NCBI GenBank assembly: GCA_022616595.1
Contig: JAKEEL010000185.1
Coordinates: 1 to 6,317 of the forward strand
Length of the DNA stretch: 6,317 bases
Reading direction: 5' to 3'
Source: Methylococcaceae bacterium
GTDB lineage: Bacteria; Pseudomonadota; Gammaproteobacteria; Methylococcales; UBA1147
Below, in pieces: positions 1-5,360 of this stretch. Position 1 is the stretch's first letter; the number at the start of each line of letters is the position of its first letter. The translations under genes were made by a program, and so were the position numbers. The notes under the pieces are model-generated. The model searched no databases. It was not told the DNA's origin and saw nothing but the letters and a program-made list of their open reading frames with translations.

Positions 1-2
1 AC

Positions 3-413
3 GGCACGGTCCAAGTCGAATTGTTGCGGTCCCAATATCGCGTCCCGGAGCGATCGATGGAGTTGGAGATGCGCGTACGCAATCGCTCCGGTGAGGCCAT
101 CCGAATCGGTGAATATGCGACCGCCAATTTGCGCTTCGTCAATCCCGAAACGGGACTTCCGGCTCCGGATCCAAATGCCGAAGGGCCGATCGCACGCGAA
201 GGTCTGAGGGTCGTATCGAAAGATCCCATTCAACCGGGCGAGACCAGGAAAGTCCGTGTGGTGGCCGCGGACGCCTTATGGGAAACCGAGAAACTGGAAG
301 GACTGTTCCGCGACGCGGACAGCCGGTCTGGCGGCCTGCTATTTCTTTACGGCGCCACCGGCAAACGCTACATCGCGAGTATTTCGAGCGCCGTCATTCC
401 GAGGTTTGATTGA
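3..413 (+). CDS. Copper membrane monooxygenase subunit B (PmoB/AmoB/PxmB family), C-terminal part; 5' end outside window
   Basis: This is the last 136 codons of subunit B of a particulate methane/ammonia-type copper monooxygenase. The frame is open from the window edge, so the first TTG codons at 21 and 24 are internal and not starts. What remains is the C-terminal cupredoxin-like periplasmic domain. It is recognisable from IRIGEYATANLRFVNP, the PGET turn, ALWETEKLEGL, DADSRSGGLL, the GKRY strand and a terminal VIPRF, all of which have counterparts in PmoB. The N-terminal copper site (His33, His137 and His139 in Methylococcus PmoB) would lie upstream and cannot be checked. The next gene is subunit C, only 58 bp downstream on the same strand, so the two are probably cotranscribed. 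The B-then-C order suggests pxmB of a pxmABC operon, but sequence alone cannot separate pxmB from a hydrocarbon- or ammonia-oxidising relative. The family assignment is confident; the subtype is inference. Confidence 0.88.
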   Translation, partial: GTVQVELLRSQYRVPERSMELEMRVRNRSGEAIRIGEYATANLRFVNPETGLPAPDPNAEGPIAREGLRVVSKDPIQPGETRKVRVVAADALWETEKLEGLFRDADSRSGGLLFLYGATGKRYIASISSAVIPRFD

Positions 414-457
414 CCTTAGGCTTAGATATCCCGTTCATTCCACATTAAATCACCGAC

Positions 458-463
458 AAGAGG
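458..463 (+). promoter_or_regulatory. Ribosome binding site of the subunit C gene
   Basis: AAGAGG lies 8 nt upstream of the ATG at 472. It is a good Shine-Dalgarno match and fixes the start of subunit C upstream of the frameshift. Translation therefore begins in the frame of MAYSPSDY and not at the internal TTG at 632. Confidence 0.6.
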
Positions 464-471
464 TAATTAGC

Positions 472-1252
472 ATGGCTTATTCACCTTCCGATTATTTGCC
501 GGCAAAGGCCACACCCGGAGAATCAAAGTTTCCCTGGTACCTGAGAGACCTGGATAAATACTTACAGACCTTCGCGGGCCTCACTGTGATCTATATCGGC
601 TTGCGATTGTATCAAGGCGCCTACCGGCGTATTGACCGGACTGGATTCCACCGAACCGGCGTTCCAGACCCATTGGATGCGGCTGTTCTATATCGAGTTG
701 GCCGTGCTGGCTGTGGTATTTCCGATCCTCTGGGGATATCTATGGTATTCCCGTGATCGAAATCTCGAGGCGCTCGCTCCACAAGAGGAAATCCGCCGCT
801 ACTTCACGCTGACCATGTGGATCAGTATTTATACCTTTGCGGTATACTGGGCCGGCAGTTATTTCGCCGAACAGGACAATTCCTGGCATCAGGTCTCGAT
901 CCGGGACACTCCCTTCACAGCGAATCACATCATTGAATTTTATTTCAACTTCCCGCTTTACGTGCTGCTCGGGGGTTCGGCTTGGCTCTATGCGCGAACC
1001 CGTCTGCCGCTGTATGCCAAGGGAATATCCTTGCCCCTGACCCTCGCGGTGGTCGGACCCTTCATGATCCTGGTCAGCGTCGGATTCAACGAATGGGGAC
1101 ACACTTTCTGGTTCAGGGAAGAATTCTTCGCGGCACCGATTCATTGGGGATTCGTGGTCGGCGTTTGGTTCGCGCTCGGCGTTGGAGGAATCCTGCTGCA
1201 ACAGGTAATGCGCCTGGTCGAACTGCTTGACCAGATCGAGGATGCTGCATAG
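472..1252 (+). pseudogene. Copper membrane monooxygenase subunit C (PmoC/AmoC/PxmC family), disrupted by a +1 frameshift near 624-625
   Basis: This is the integral-membrane subunit C of a methane/ammonia-type copper monooxygenase. Translation starts at ATG 472 and runs in one frame to Tyr51 (codon 622-624). The PmoC-like sequence then continues one base out of phase from GGC 626 (GVLTGLDSTEPAFQ) to TAG 1250-1252. Removing one C at 624/625 restores a 259-residue protein of normal family length, with LYQGAY joined to GVLTGLDS exactly where PmoC has a similar Y-G-x-x-x-GLDS run. In the restored numbering the metal ligands are Asp135, His139 and His152 (EQDNSWHQ, ANHIIEFY) and Asn206, His210 and His224 (NEWGHTFW, APIHWGF). 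These match Asp156/His160/His173 and Asn227/His231/His245 of Methylococcus PmoC. Hydrophobic membrane segments include about 35-47, 72-90, 114-127, 158-175, 188-204 and 225-242. Read literally, the first frame stops at 754-756. The rest of the gene is intact, so a sequencing error or a very recent mutation is likelier than old decay. Its place after subunit B suggests pxmC. Confidence 0.85.
624..626 (+). other. Frameshift point in the subunit C gene
   Basis: The bases TACCGGCGTATT around 622-633 contain one C too many for the PmoC reading frame. TAC GGC GTA TTG would give Y-G-V-L and rejoin GLDS. The two C residues at 624-625 cannot be told apart. The downstream frame has a TGA at 587-589, so the switch must lie between 590 and about 632, and homology places it here. 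Confidence 0.75.
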
Positions 1253-1253
1253 T

Positions 1254-1297
1254 GGCCAGATGGGATCAACCGGGTCCATTTCTGTCTGAATCTGGCC
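1254..1297 (+). terminator. Inverted repeat just after the subunit C stop; possible 3' hairpin
   Basis: GGCCAGAT (1254-1261) and ATCTGGCC (1290-1297) form a perfect 8-bp inverted repeat separated by 28 nt, starting 2 nt after the TAG stop. No T-tract follows on either strand, so it is not a canonical intrinsic terminator. It could stabilise the 3' end of the monooxygenase mRNA or mark a Rho-dependent end. The repeat is seen directly; the role is inference. Confidence 0.3.
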
Positions 1298-1450
1298 TCG
1301 GTCGGTGGGTGCAACGTCGATCAACCGGAAGATGCTAGCCCGGGTTTCCGTCACCGTTCCGGCCCGGCCGTAACGAGGGCTTCGCCGCACGGCGGCCTCG
1401 GCCAGCCATGCGGCCCAGGCCTCGTTCGACGACACCGTTTCCATTACAGC

Positions 1451-1492
1451 AAAAATCCGGCTGGCAGGATTGGCAGTTTCGAATAGCCAGCC
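1451..1492 (-). terminator. Probable intrinsic terminator of the lolC-lolD operon
   Basis: Read on the minus strand, 16 nt after the lolD stop, GGCTGGC (1492-1486) pairs perfectly with GCCAGCC (1465-1459) across a 20-nt loop. GGA and five Ts (1455-1451) follow. The stem is short and the loop long, but the T-run and the position at the end of the operon fit an intrinsic terminator. It also faces the incoming monooxygenase transcript. Confidence 0.45.
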
Positions 1493-1507
1493 CTGGAAAA
1501 TGGTCGC

Positions 1508-2224
1508 TTACCTGAATCCGACCGAAGCTGGAAGCGAGTCTGAGCCGTTGACGAAGCGCCCATCTTCGAGGTGCAGCACGGTATCCATGCGCTTCGCGAG
1601 TGATTCGTCGTGCGTGACGATTAAGAAGCTGGTCCCGAATTCCCGATTGAGTTCCAGCATCAGTTGATAAATCTGTTCCGCGGTCTTGCTGTCCAGGTTG
1701 CCGGTCGGCTCATCGGCCAGTACGCACTTCGGATGATTGACCAGGGCTCTCGCGATCGCTGCGCGCTGACGTTCACCGCCCGATAGTTCACCGGGTTTGT
1801 GGAGTAAGCGTTTGCCGAGACCGACCCGTTCCAACATCCGGGTGGCCGTCTCGCGTGCGATTTTGACCGAACGGCCTGCGATCAGCAAGGGCATACTGAC
1901 GTTTTCGAGCGCCGTGAATTCTCCGAGCAGGTGATGGAACTGGTACACGAAGCCCAGTGAACGGTTTCTGATCCGGCCGAGCTTCCTTGCGCCGAGCCGG
2001 TTCAGTTCGACCTTGTCGAGAATGATCCGCCCGGAAGTCGGTGCATCCAAACCGCCGAGAATGTGCAAGAGCGTACTTTTTCCGGAACCGGATGCGCCCA
2101 TGATCGCGACCCGTTCACCGGCCCGGATATCGAGGTCGATACCGGTCAGGACTTCGACATCGAGTACACCCTGCACGAATCGTTTACACAGGCCCCGGCA
2201 TTGCAGCACGATTTCCTTATTCAT
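1508..2224 (-). CDS. lolD: LolD, ATPase of the lipoprotein-releasing ABC transporter
   Basis: LolD is the cytoplasmic ATP-hydrolysing subunit that powers release of outer-membrane lipoproteins from the inner membrane to the chaperone LolA. The protein is 238 residues, normal for the family. The full ABC ATPase motif set is present: Walker A GASGSGKST (43-51), Q-loop Gln95 in VYQFHHLL, signature LSGGERQR (147-154), Walker B CVLADE (167-172), D-loop NLD (176-178) and switch His205 in VTHD. The stretch FTALENVSMPLLI and the opening LQCRGLCKRF are very like E. coli LolD and separate it from the MacB and FtsE relatives. Its ATG lies inside the 3' end of the upstream permease gene (8-nt ATGAATAA overlap), which indicates translational coupling. 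A GGAAG about 9 nt before the ATG can serve as ribosome binding site. A likely terminator follows at once, and no lolE comes after it. Confidence 0.95.
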   Translation of the reverse strand: MNKEIVLQCRGLCKRFVQGVLDVEVLTGIDLDIRAGERVAIMGASGSGKSTLLHILGGLDAPTSGRIILDKVELNRLGARKLGRIRNRSLGFVYQFHHLLGEFTALENVSMPLLIAGRSVKIARETATRMLERVGLGKRLLHKPGELSGGERQRAAIARALVNHPKCVLADEPTGNLDSKTAEQIYQLMLELNREFGTSFLIVTHDESLAKRMDTVLHLEDGRFVNGSDSLPASVGFR

Positions 2225-3464
2225 AGCGCAGGACTTCCGCGGGATTGATTCGCGAAGCCTGCCAGGCGGGATATAAGGTGGCCAGCAGGGCGAGTAGAAA
2301 GGCGAGCGACGTGATCTGATACACGTCGGACCAGATCAGTTTGGAGGGTAGTTCGCTGATGTAATACACATCCGCGGGCAGGAAATGAACCCCGAAAAAA
2401 CGTTCGATCGCGGGCACGATGGTCTCCACGTTCAGCGCCAATGCAACACCGCCAACAGTGCCCAACAAAGTTCCGACCGCGCCGATAATCGTTCCGAGCA
2501 CTATGAAGATTCCCATCACGGATGCCGGAGTCAGGCCCTGGGTGATCAGAATCGCGATGTCGCCTTTCTTGTCCGTAACCACCATGACCAGGGTGGATAC
2601 AATATTGAATGCGGCGACCGCCACAATCAGCAACAGGATGATGAACATCACGCGCTTTTCGGTTTGAATCGCACGGAAAAAATTACTGTGGGCGTGAGTC
2701 CAGTCGGTGACTCGGAAATTGCGCGGAAGGGTGCTCGAAAGATCCGCGGTCACGCCCGGCGCTTCAAACAGATCGGCCAGCTTCAAGCGCAGCCCGGACA
2801 CCGAATCGCCGAGCCGATACAGTTTCGCCGCATCGCCGAGATGCACCAGAGCGAGATTGCGGTCGTATTCGAACATGCCGACCTTGAATACTCCCGTGAC
2901 CGTGAAGCGCCGAAGACGCGGCAGGATTCCGGCCGGCGTAGACGTGACCTGCGGTGTGATCACGGTCACCTTGTCCCCGGGTACCACGCCCAGGTGATTC
3001 GCGAGTTCGATCCCGAGCACGATGCCGTACTCGCCGGGCTGCAGCGATTGGATTTCACCCGCGATCAGGTTTTGGGTGACTTCCGACACGCTGGCCTCCA
3101 GAGCCGGTAAAATCCCTCGTAGTATCGAGCCGCTGACCCGCCGGCCCGCGTTGAGCATGACCTGTCCTTCCACATAGGGCGCCCAGCCGGTTATGCGGGG
3201 TTCTTTTGCCAATTCCTCATCGAACGCACGCCACTCGTCGAGCTGACCGTTCCAGTCGGAGATCGTCGCGTGTGAAGTCATCCCGAGAATGCGTTCGCGC
3301 AATTCGGCTTCGAAGCCGTTCATGACCGAAAGCACGGTAATCAGTGCCGTGACCCCGAGCGCGATGCCGAGCACCGAGGTCAGCGTGATAAAGGAAATGA
3401 ACCGGGTACGGCGTTTGGCGCGCGTGTAGCGCAGGCCGACATAAAAAACGAGGGGTTTGAACAT
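2217..3464 (-). CDS. lolC: Lipoprotein-releasing ABC transporter permease, LolC/LolE family (LolC or LolF type)
   Basis: This 415-residue inner-membrane permease partners LolD in extracting lipoproteins from the inner membrane and passing them to LolA. The topology is typical: a short N-terminal segment (YVGLRYTRAKRRTRFISF), a first membrane helix at about 25-47 (followed by VLSVMNGFE), a large periplasmic domain at about 48-268, and three helices near 271-296, 315-346 and 380-400, ending NPAEVLRYE. The loop PQVTSTPAGILPRLRRF (171-187) sits where E. coli LolC has its LolA-binding Hook, which favours a LolC-like identity. VGMFEYDRNLALVHL is typical of single-permease versions outside the enterics. 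The ATG at 3464 is the only start, since an in-frame TAA lies four codons upstream; no strong Shine-Dalgarno is visible. It overlaps lolD by 8 nt. With no second permease next to lolD, it may act as a homodimer (LolF); that point is inference. Confidence 0.92.
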   Translation of the reverse strand: MFKPLVFYVGLRYTRAKRRTRFISFITLTSVLGIALGVTALITVLSVMNGFEAELRERILGMTSHATISDWNGQLDEWRAFDEELAKEPRITGWAPYVEGQVMLNAGRRVSGSILRGILPALEASVSEVTQNLIAGEIQSLQPGEYGIVLGIELANHLGVVPGDKVTVITPQVTSTPAGILPRLRRFTVTGVFKVGMFEYDRNLALVHLGDAAKLYRLGDSVSGLRLKLADLFEAPGVTADLSSTLPRNFRVTDWTHAHSNFFRAIQTEKRVMFIILLLIVAVAAFNIVSTLVMVVTDKKGDIAILITQGLTPASVMGIFIVLGTIIGAVGTLLGTVGGVALALNVETIVPAIERFFGVHFLPADVYYISELPSKLIWSDVYQITSLAFLLALLATLYPAWQASRINPAEVLRYE

Positions 3465-3518
3465 GGCGAGCGATTAAACCATAAAGTCCCTTGGAAAGGC
3501 GAATCGGAGTTGCCTGTC

Positions 3519-3535
3519 CGGATGAAAAACATCCG
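3519..3535. repeat. Short perfect inverted repeat between fur and lolC
   Basis: CGGATG-AAAAA-CATCCG is a 6-bp perfect stem with a 5-nt loop. It lies 38 nt after the fur stop and 55 nt before the lolC start, both genes being on the minus strand. On that strand the loop is TTTTT and the bases after the stem are GACAGG, so there is no T-tract and it is not a standard terminator. It may end fur transcripts inefficiently or sit in the lolC promoter region; its role is unknown. Confidence 0.3.
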
Positions 3536-3572
3536 AATCTGCCGGTGGAAATCTGCAGGAATGAAGGACGCG

Positions 3573-3992
3573 TCAGGGTCTCTGACAGTTCGAGCACAAC
3601 CCATACAGATAGAAACAATGATCGGTCAGTTCAAAACCGAGCCGTTCACTGATTTCAACCTGCCTTTTTTCGATGACTTCATCCTTGAATTCGGCGACCT
3701 TGCCGCATTTGACGCAGACCATGTGATCGTGATGGTCGCCGCGGTTCAGTTCAAAAACCGAGTTCCCTCCCTCGAAGTGATGCCTCTTGACCAAGCCTGC
3801 GGCTTCGAACTGGGTCAACACGCGGTATACGGTAGCCAGACCGATTTCTTCACCCTCGTCGAGCAGGGTCTTGTAGACCTTTTCCGCCGTCATATGTCTT
3901 TCCGAAAACTGGCGGTGTTCCAGGATTTCCAGGATCTTGACCCGGGGCAGGGTCACCTTCAGTCCGGCGTTCCTGATATCTTGACTTTCCAA
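3573..3992 (-). CDS. fur: Ferric uptake regulator Fur
   Basis: Fur is a cytoplasmic iron-sensing transcriptional repressor. The protein has 139 residues, and its numbering falls in step with E. coli Fur. The N-terminal winged helix includes GLKVTLPRVKILE (10-22), RHMTAEKVY (32-40) and the recognition helix GLATVYRVLTQFE (51-63). The C-terminal dimerisation domain carries the metal ligands His33, Glu81, His87-His88-Asp89-His90, Glu108 and His125, plus two cysteine pairs, Cys93/Cys96 and Cys133/Cys136. This set favours Fur over Zur or PerR. The start is TTG at 3992-3990: no ATG or GTG is available in frame nearby, a GGAG (3999-4002 on the plus strand as CTCC) lies 6 nt upstream, and the resulting N-terminus aligns with known Fur. 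It is divergent from bamE with an 86-bp gap, as in Pseudomonas. I see no convincing Fur box in that gap. Confidence 0.95.
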   Translation of the reverse strand: MESQDIRNAGLKVTLPRVKILEILEHRQFSERHMTAEKVYKTLLDEGEEIGLATVYRVLTQFEAAGLVKRHHFEGGNSVFELNRGDHHDHMVCVKCGKVAEFKDEVIEKRQVEISERLGFELTDHCFYLYGLCSNCQRP

Positions 3993-3998
3993 CGCTGT

Positions 3999-4002
3999 CT
4001 CC
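3999..4002 (-). promoter_or_regulatory. Ribosome binding site fixing the TTG start of fur
   Basis: GGAG on the minus strand lies 6 nt before the TTG at 3992-3990. There is no ATG, GTG or TTG in frame in the preceding 15 codons, so this site decides the start. Confidence 0.55.
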
Positions 4003-4037
4003 GAAACGTGTGTTGCTGGATAAGATGGGGTAATATT

Positions 4038-4067
4038 CAGGGTTTGATCGACTGCCTAGAAACCCTG
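4038..4067. repeat. 8-bp perfect inverted repeat in the fur-bamE divergent intergenic region
   Basis: CAGGGTTT (4038-4045) and AAACCCTG (4060-4067) are perfect inverted copies with a 14-nt spacer, ending 11 nt before the bamE ATG. A TAATAT at 4031-4036 just upstream could be a -10 element for bamE, but no matching -35 is visible. If so, the repeat would form a hairpin in the bamE leader directly before the start codon. As DNA it could instead be an operator for a dimeric regulator acting on either gene. The repeat is seen directly; the function is not known. Confidence 0.45.
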
Positions 4068-4078
4068 TTGCGAGATTC

Positions 4079-4501
4079 ATGTCCAAGCATCTCATTTTTA
4101 TCCCTGCGATTGCAAGCTTCATTTCGATTTCGTGTGTTTATCAGGTGGATGTGGAACAGGGCAATATCGTGACCCCGGAAATGGTGGACCTGCTCGAACC
4201 GAACATGAACAAACGACAGGTTCGATATGTGCTCGGAACACCGCTCGTGGTGGATGTATTTCACCAGGACCGTTGGGACTATATCTATTCGCTGCAACCC
4301 GGGGGGGAGGCCCGCGAGCAGAAACGGATTTCGGTGGTTTTCGAGAACGACAGGCTGGTGGGCCTGCAGGGTGATTTCCGCCCTTCCAACGAACCTCCGG
4401 ACGATACGCCGAAGGACACGACCGTCAATGTACCCAGGCTCGAACGGGACAAAACCCTGTGGGAGATGATCACAGGGCTATTCATTTTCGACGAAGAATA
4501 A
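4079..4501 (+). CDS. bamE: Outer membrane protein assembly factor BamE (OmlA/SmpA family lipoprotein)
   Basis: BamE is a small outer-membrane lipoprotein of the BAM complex that inserts beta-barrel proteins. The 140-residue product starts with a lipoprotein-type signal (Lys3, hydrophobic 5-17) and a candidate lipidated Cys19. The lipobox ISISC is imperfect, having Ser rather than Leu at -3. The mature part has the BamE signature: VDVEQGNIVTPEMVDLLEPN, then KRQVRYVLGTPLVVDVF, WDYIYSLQPGG, and a strand ending VVFENDRLVGLQG, matching E. coli BamE in order. After about residue 100 there is a low-complexity, Pro/Asp-rich extension (RPSNEPPDDTPKDT) and a short hydrophobic end (LWEMITGLFIF) with no obvious E. 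coli counterpart, making it longer than E. coli BamE (113 residues). The start has only a weak GAG upstream. It is divergent from fur and convergent with rnfH, with a 27-nt gap. Identity is firm; the role of the tail is unknown. Confidence 0.93.
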   Translation: MSKHLIFIPAIASFISISCVYQVDVEQGNIVTPEMVDLLEPNMNKRQVRYVLGTPLVVDVFHQDRWDYIYSLQPGGEAREQKRISVVFENDRLVGLQGDFRPSNEPPDDTPKDTTVNVPRLERDKTLWEMITGLFIFDEE

Positions 4502-4528
4502 CGGATCTTGCCCGAAACCCCGGGGATT

Positions 4529-4822
4529 TTATCTTACATTTTTCGCGGCTCGTCGTCTGCGGGCATCTTTGGGATCCTGAAGCAGCGGACGGTAGATTTC
4601 AACCCGGTCGCCCGAGGTTATGATCCGGTCCAACCCGCATACGGAGCCAAAAATTCCGACCTTGTTTCGGGCCAGATCGATCTCCGGAAATTGCTCCAGA
4701 ATTCCGGAACATTCGATCGCGGTTTTTACGGTGGCGCCGGGCTTGAGATCGATCGTCAATACGACCTGTCGTTCGGGACGCGCATGGGCGACCTCGATGC
4801 GGATGCGTTGTTCGAGGCTCAT
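4529..4822 (-). CDS. rnfH: RnfH family protein (RatB), ubiquitin-like beta-grasp fold
   Basis: This 97-residue protein belongs to the RnfH family, named after its presence near some rnf electron-transport operons. Its biochemical role is not settled. The family signature is clear: IRIEVAHARPERQ at the start, KVGIFGSVCGLDRIITSGDRVEIYRPL in two adjoining parts (54-80), and a basic tail at 81-97 (QDPKDARRRRAAKNVR). The fold expected for the family is ubiquitin-like. Its ATG overlaps the ratA stop in an ATGA (4819-4822), so the two are translationally coupled in the usual ratA-rnfH order. In E. coli the equivalent gene is called ratB, and it was described as pasI, an antitoxin candidate, in some pathogenic strains. 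That role should not be assumed here. It converges with bamE with 27 nt between stop codons and no clear terminator. Confidence 0.9.
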   Translation of the reverse strand: MSLEQRIRIEVAHARPERQVVLTIDLKPGATVKTAIECSGILEQFPEIDLARNKVGIFGSVCGLDRIITSGDRVEIYRPLLQDPKDARRRRAAKNVR

Positions 4823-5253
4823 GATCGGTACAGATCTTTGGCCCGTTGGCTGAATGCGCCGACCAAGGTATTACAAATCTGGCTGAAAACCGCGCCCAAG
4901 GCGATATTCACCAGGCCTCCTGCAATCTCGAAATCGAGATCGAGAGAAATCTTGCTTGCGTCCTCACGCAGGGACTGGAAGGTCCAGATCCCTTCCAGTC
5001 GACTGAAGGGGCCTTCAATCAGGCTCATCCGCAGCGAAGCCTTATCTTTAAAAGTATTCCGGGTGGTGAATGATTTTCGAACACCGCTACCCGCGAGATC
5101 CAAGCGGGCTTCGACCAGACCGTCCCTCCGGACCAGTACTTTGCTAGATTCGCACCACGGCAGGAACTCCGGGTAGGATTCGATATCGTTGACCAGGTCA
5201 AACATCCAGTGCGCCGGGAAGCGAATCAGGGCACTGCGGTGGATTTTTGTCAT
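4819..5253 (-). CDS. ratA: RatA/PasT family SRPBCC protein (COQ10-like, proposed ribosome association toxin)
   Basis: This is a 144-residue member of the START/SRPBCC (polyketide cyclase, COQ10) family. Family features visible are the opening IHRSALIRFPAHWMFDLVNDIESYPEFLPWC (two parts of residues 4-34), the IEGPFSRLEGIWTF strand pair (79-92), DLDFEIAGGL (105-114), and the C-terminal helix AVFSQICNTLVGAFSQRA (121-138). E. coli RatA was reported to block 70S ribosome formation by binding the 50S subunit. Mitochondrial COQ10 relatives bind coenzyme Q, and several groups regard respiratory quinone function as the core role. The sequence cannot choose between them. The gene is first in a minus-strand pair with rnfH (ATGA overlap) and is divergent from smpB. 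The Shine-Dalgarno upstream of its ATG is weak, and a candidate promoter lies at 5303-5331. Confidence 0.92.
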   Translation of the reverse strand: MTKIHRSALIRFPAHWMFDLVNDIESYPEFLPWCESSKVLVRRDGLVEARLDLAGSGVRKSFTTRNTFKDKASLRMSLIEGPFSRLEGIWTFQSLREDASKISLDLDFEIAGGLVNIALGAVFSQICNTLVGAFSQRAKDLYRS

Positions 5254-5302
5254 GTTGCTGCCAAAGTTTGATGGAAACCGGTAGTCCGATGTGATTTGCA
5301 GT

Positions 5303-5331
5303 AAAATACCAGACTTTTAAGGGCAAGTCAG
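5303..5331 (-). promoter_or_regulatory. Candidate sigma70-type promoter of ratA-rnfH
   Basis: On the minus strand, CTGACT (5331-5326) is followed by a 17-nt spacer and TATTTT (5308-5303) preceded by TGG, giving an extended -10. The -35 and -10 each match consensus at four of six positions. It points at ratA, whose start is about 50 nt further. The call rests on motif matching only. Confidence 0.35.
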
Positions 5332-5360
5332 GCAGGAGCCCAAGTCCGAAATCGATCCCG

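Noticed and set aside
590..632. Programmed ribosomal frameshift in subunit C
   Set aside because: There is no slippery heptamer, stop-codon stimulator or downstream structure at TACCGGCGT, and no Cu-MMO subunit C is known to use one. A base insertion or sequencing error is simpler.
632..1252. Independent short subunit C gene starting at TTG 632
   Set aside because: There is no Shine-Dalgarno before 632, and the missing N-terminus is present upstream in another frame with a proper ribosome binding site at 458-463.
1376..1403. GC-rich hairpin CGCC-GCAC-GGCG in the 1253-1507 gap as a terminator
   Set aside because: It has a stem of about 4 bp plus bulged extensions and no T-tract on either side; such structures are frequent by chance in GC-rich DNA.
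740..1444. Long minus-strand open frame antisense to the subunit C gene
   Set aside because: It runs opposite a well-supported PmoC-like protein and has no ribosome binding site or recognisable domain over the antisense part. Only its portion in the 1253-1507 gap is kept, as a low-interest finding.
2385..3110. Plus-strand open frame antisense to lolC
   Set aside because: It is low-complexity, rich in His, Arg, Asp and Gln, and mirrors the codon pattern of the permease on the other strand. No family is recognisable.
4018..4037. Fur box overlapping GATAAGATGGGGTAATATTC
   Set aside because: It has some A/T-rich resemblance to the Fur consensus, but the GGGG centre and the poor symmetry make it unconvincing.
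3510..4172. Plus-strand open frame antisense to fur
   Set aside because: It is fully explained by Fur on the minus strand and has no domain or ribosome binding site of its own.
4502..4528. Bidirectional terminator between bamE and rnfH
   Set aside because: CCCCGGGG with a nearby TTTT run catches the eye, but the palindrome has no loop and the alternative stems are only 3 bp.
4508..5176. Plus-strand open frame antisense to rnfH and ratA
   Set aside because: Both minus-strand genes are clear family members with an ATGA overlap, so the plus frame is a shadow.
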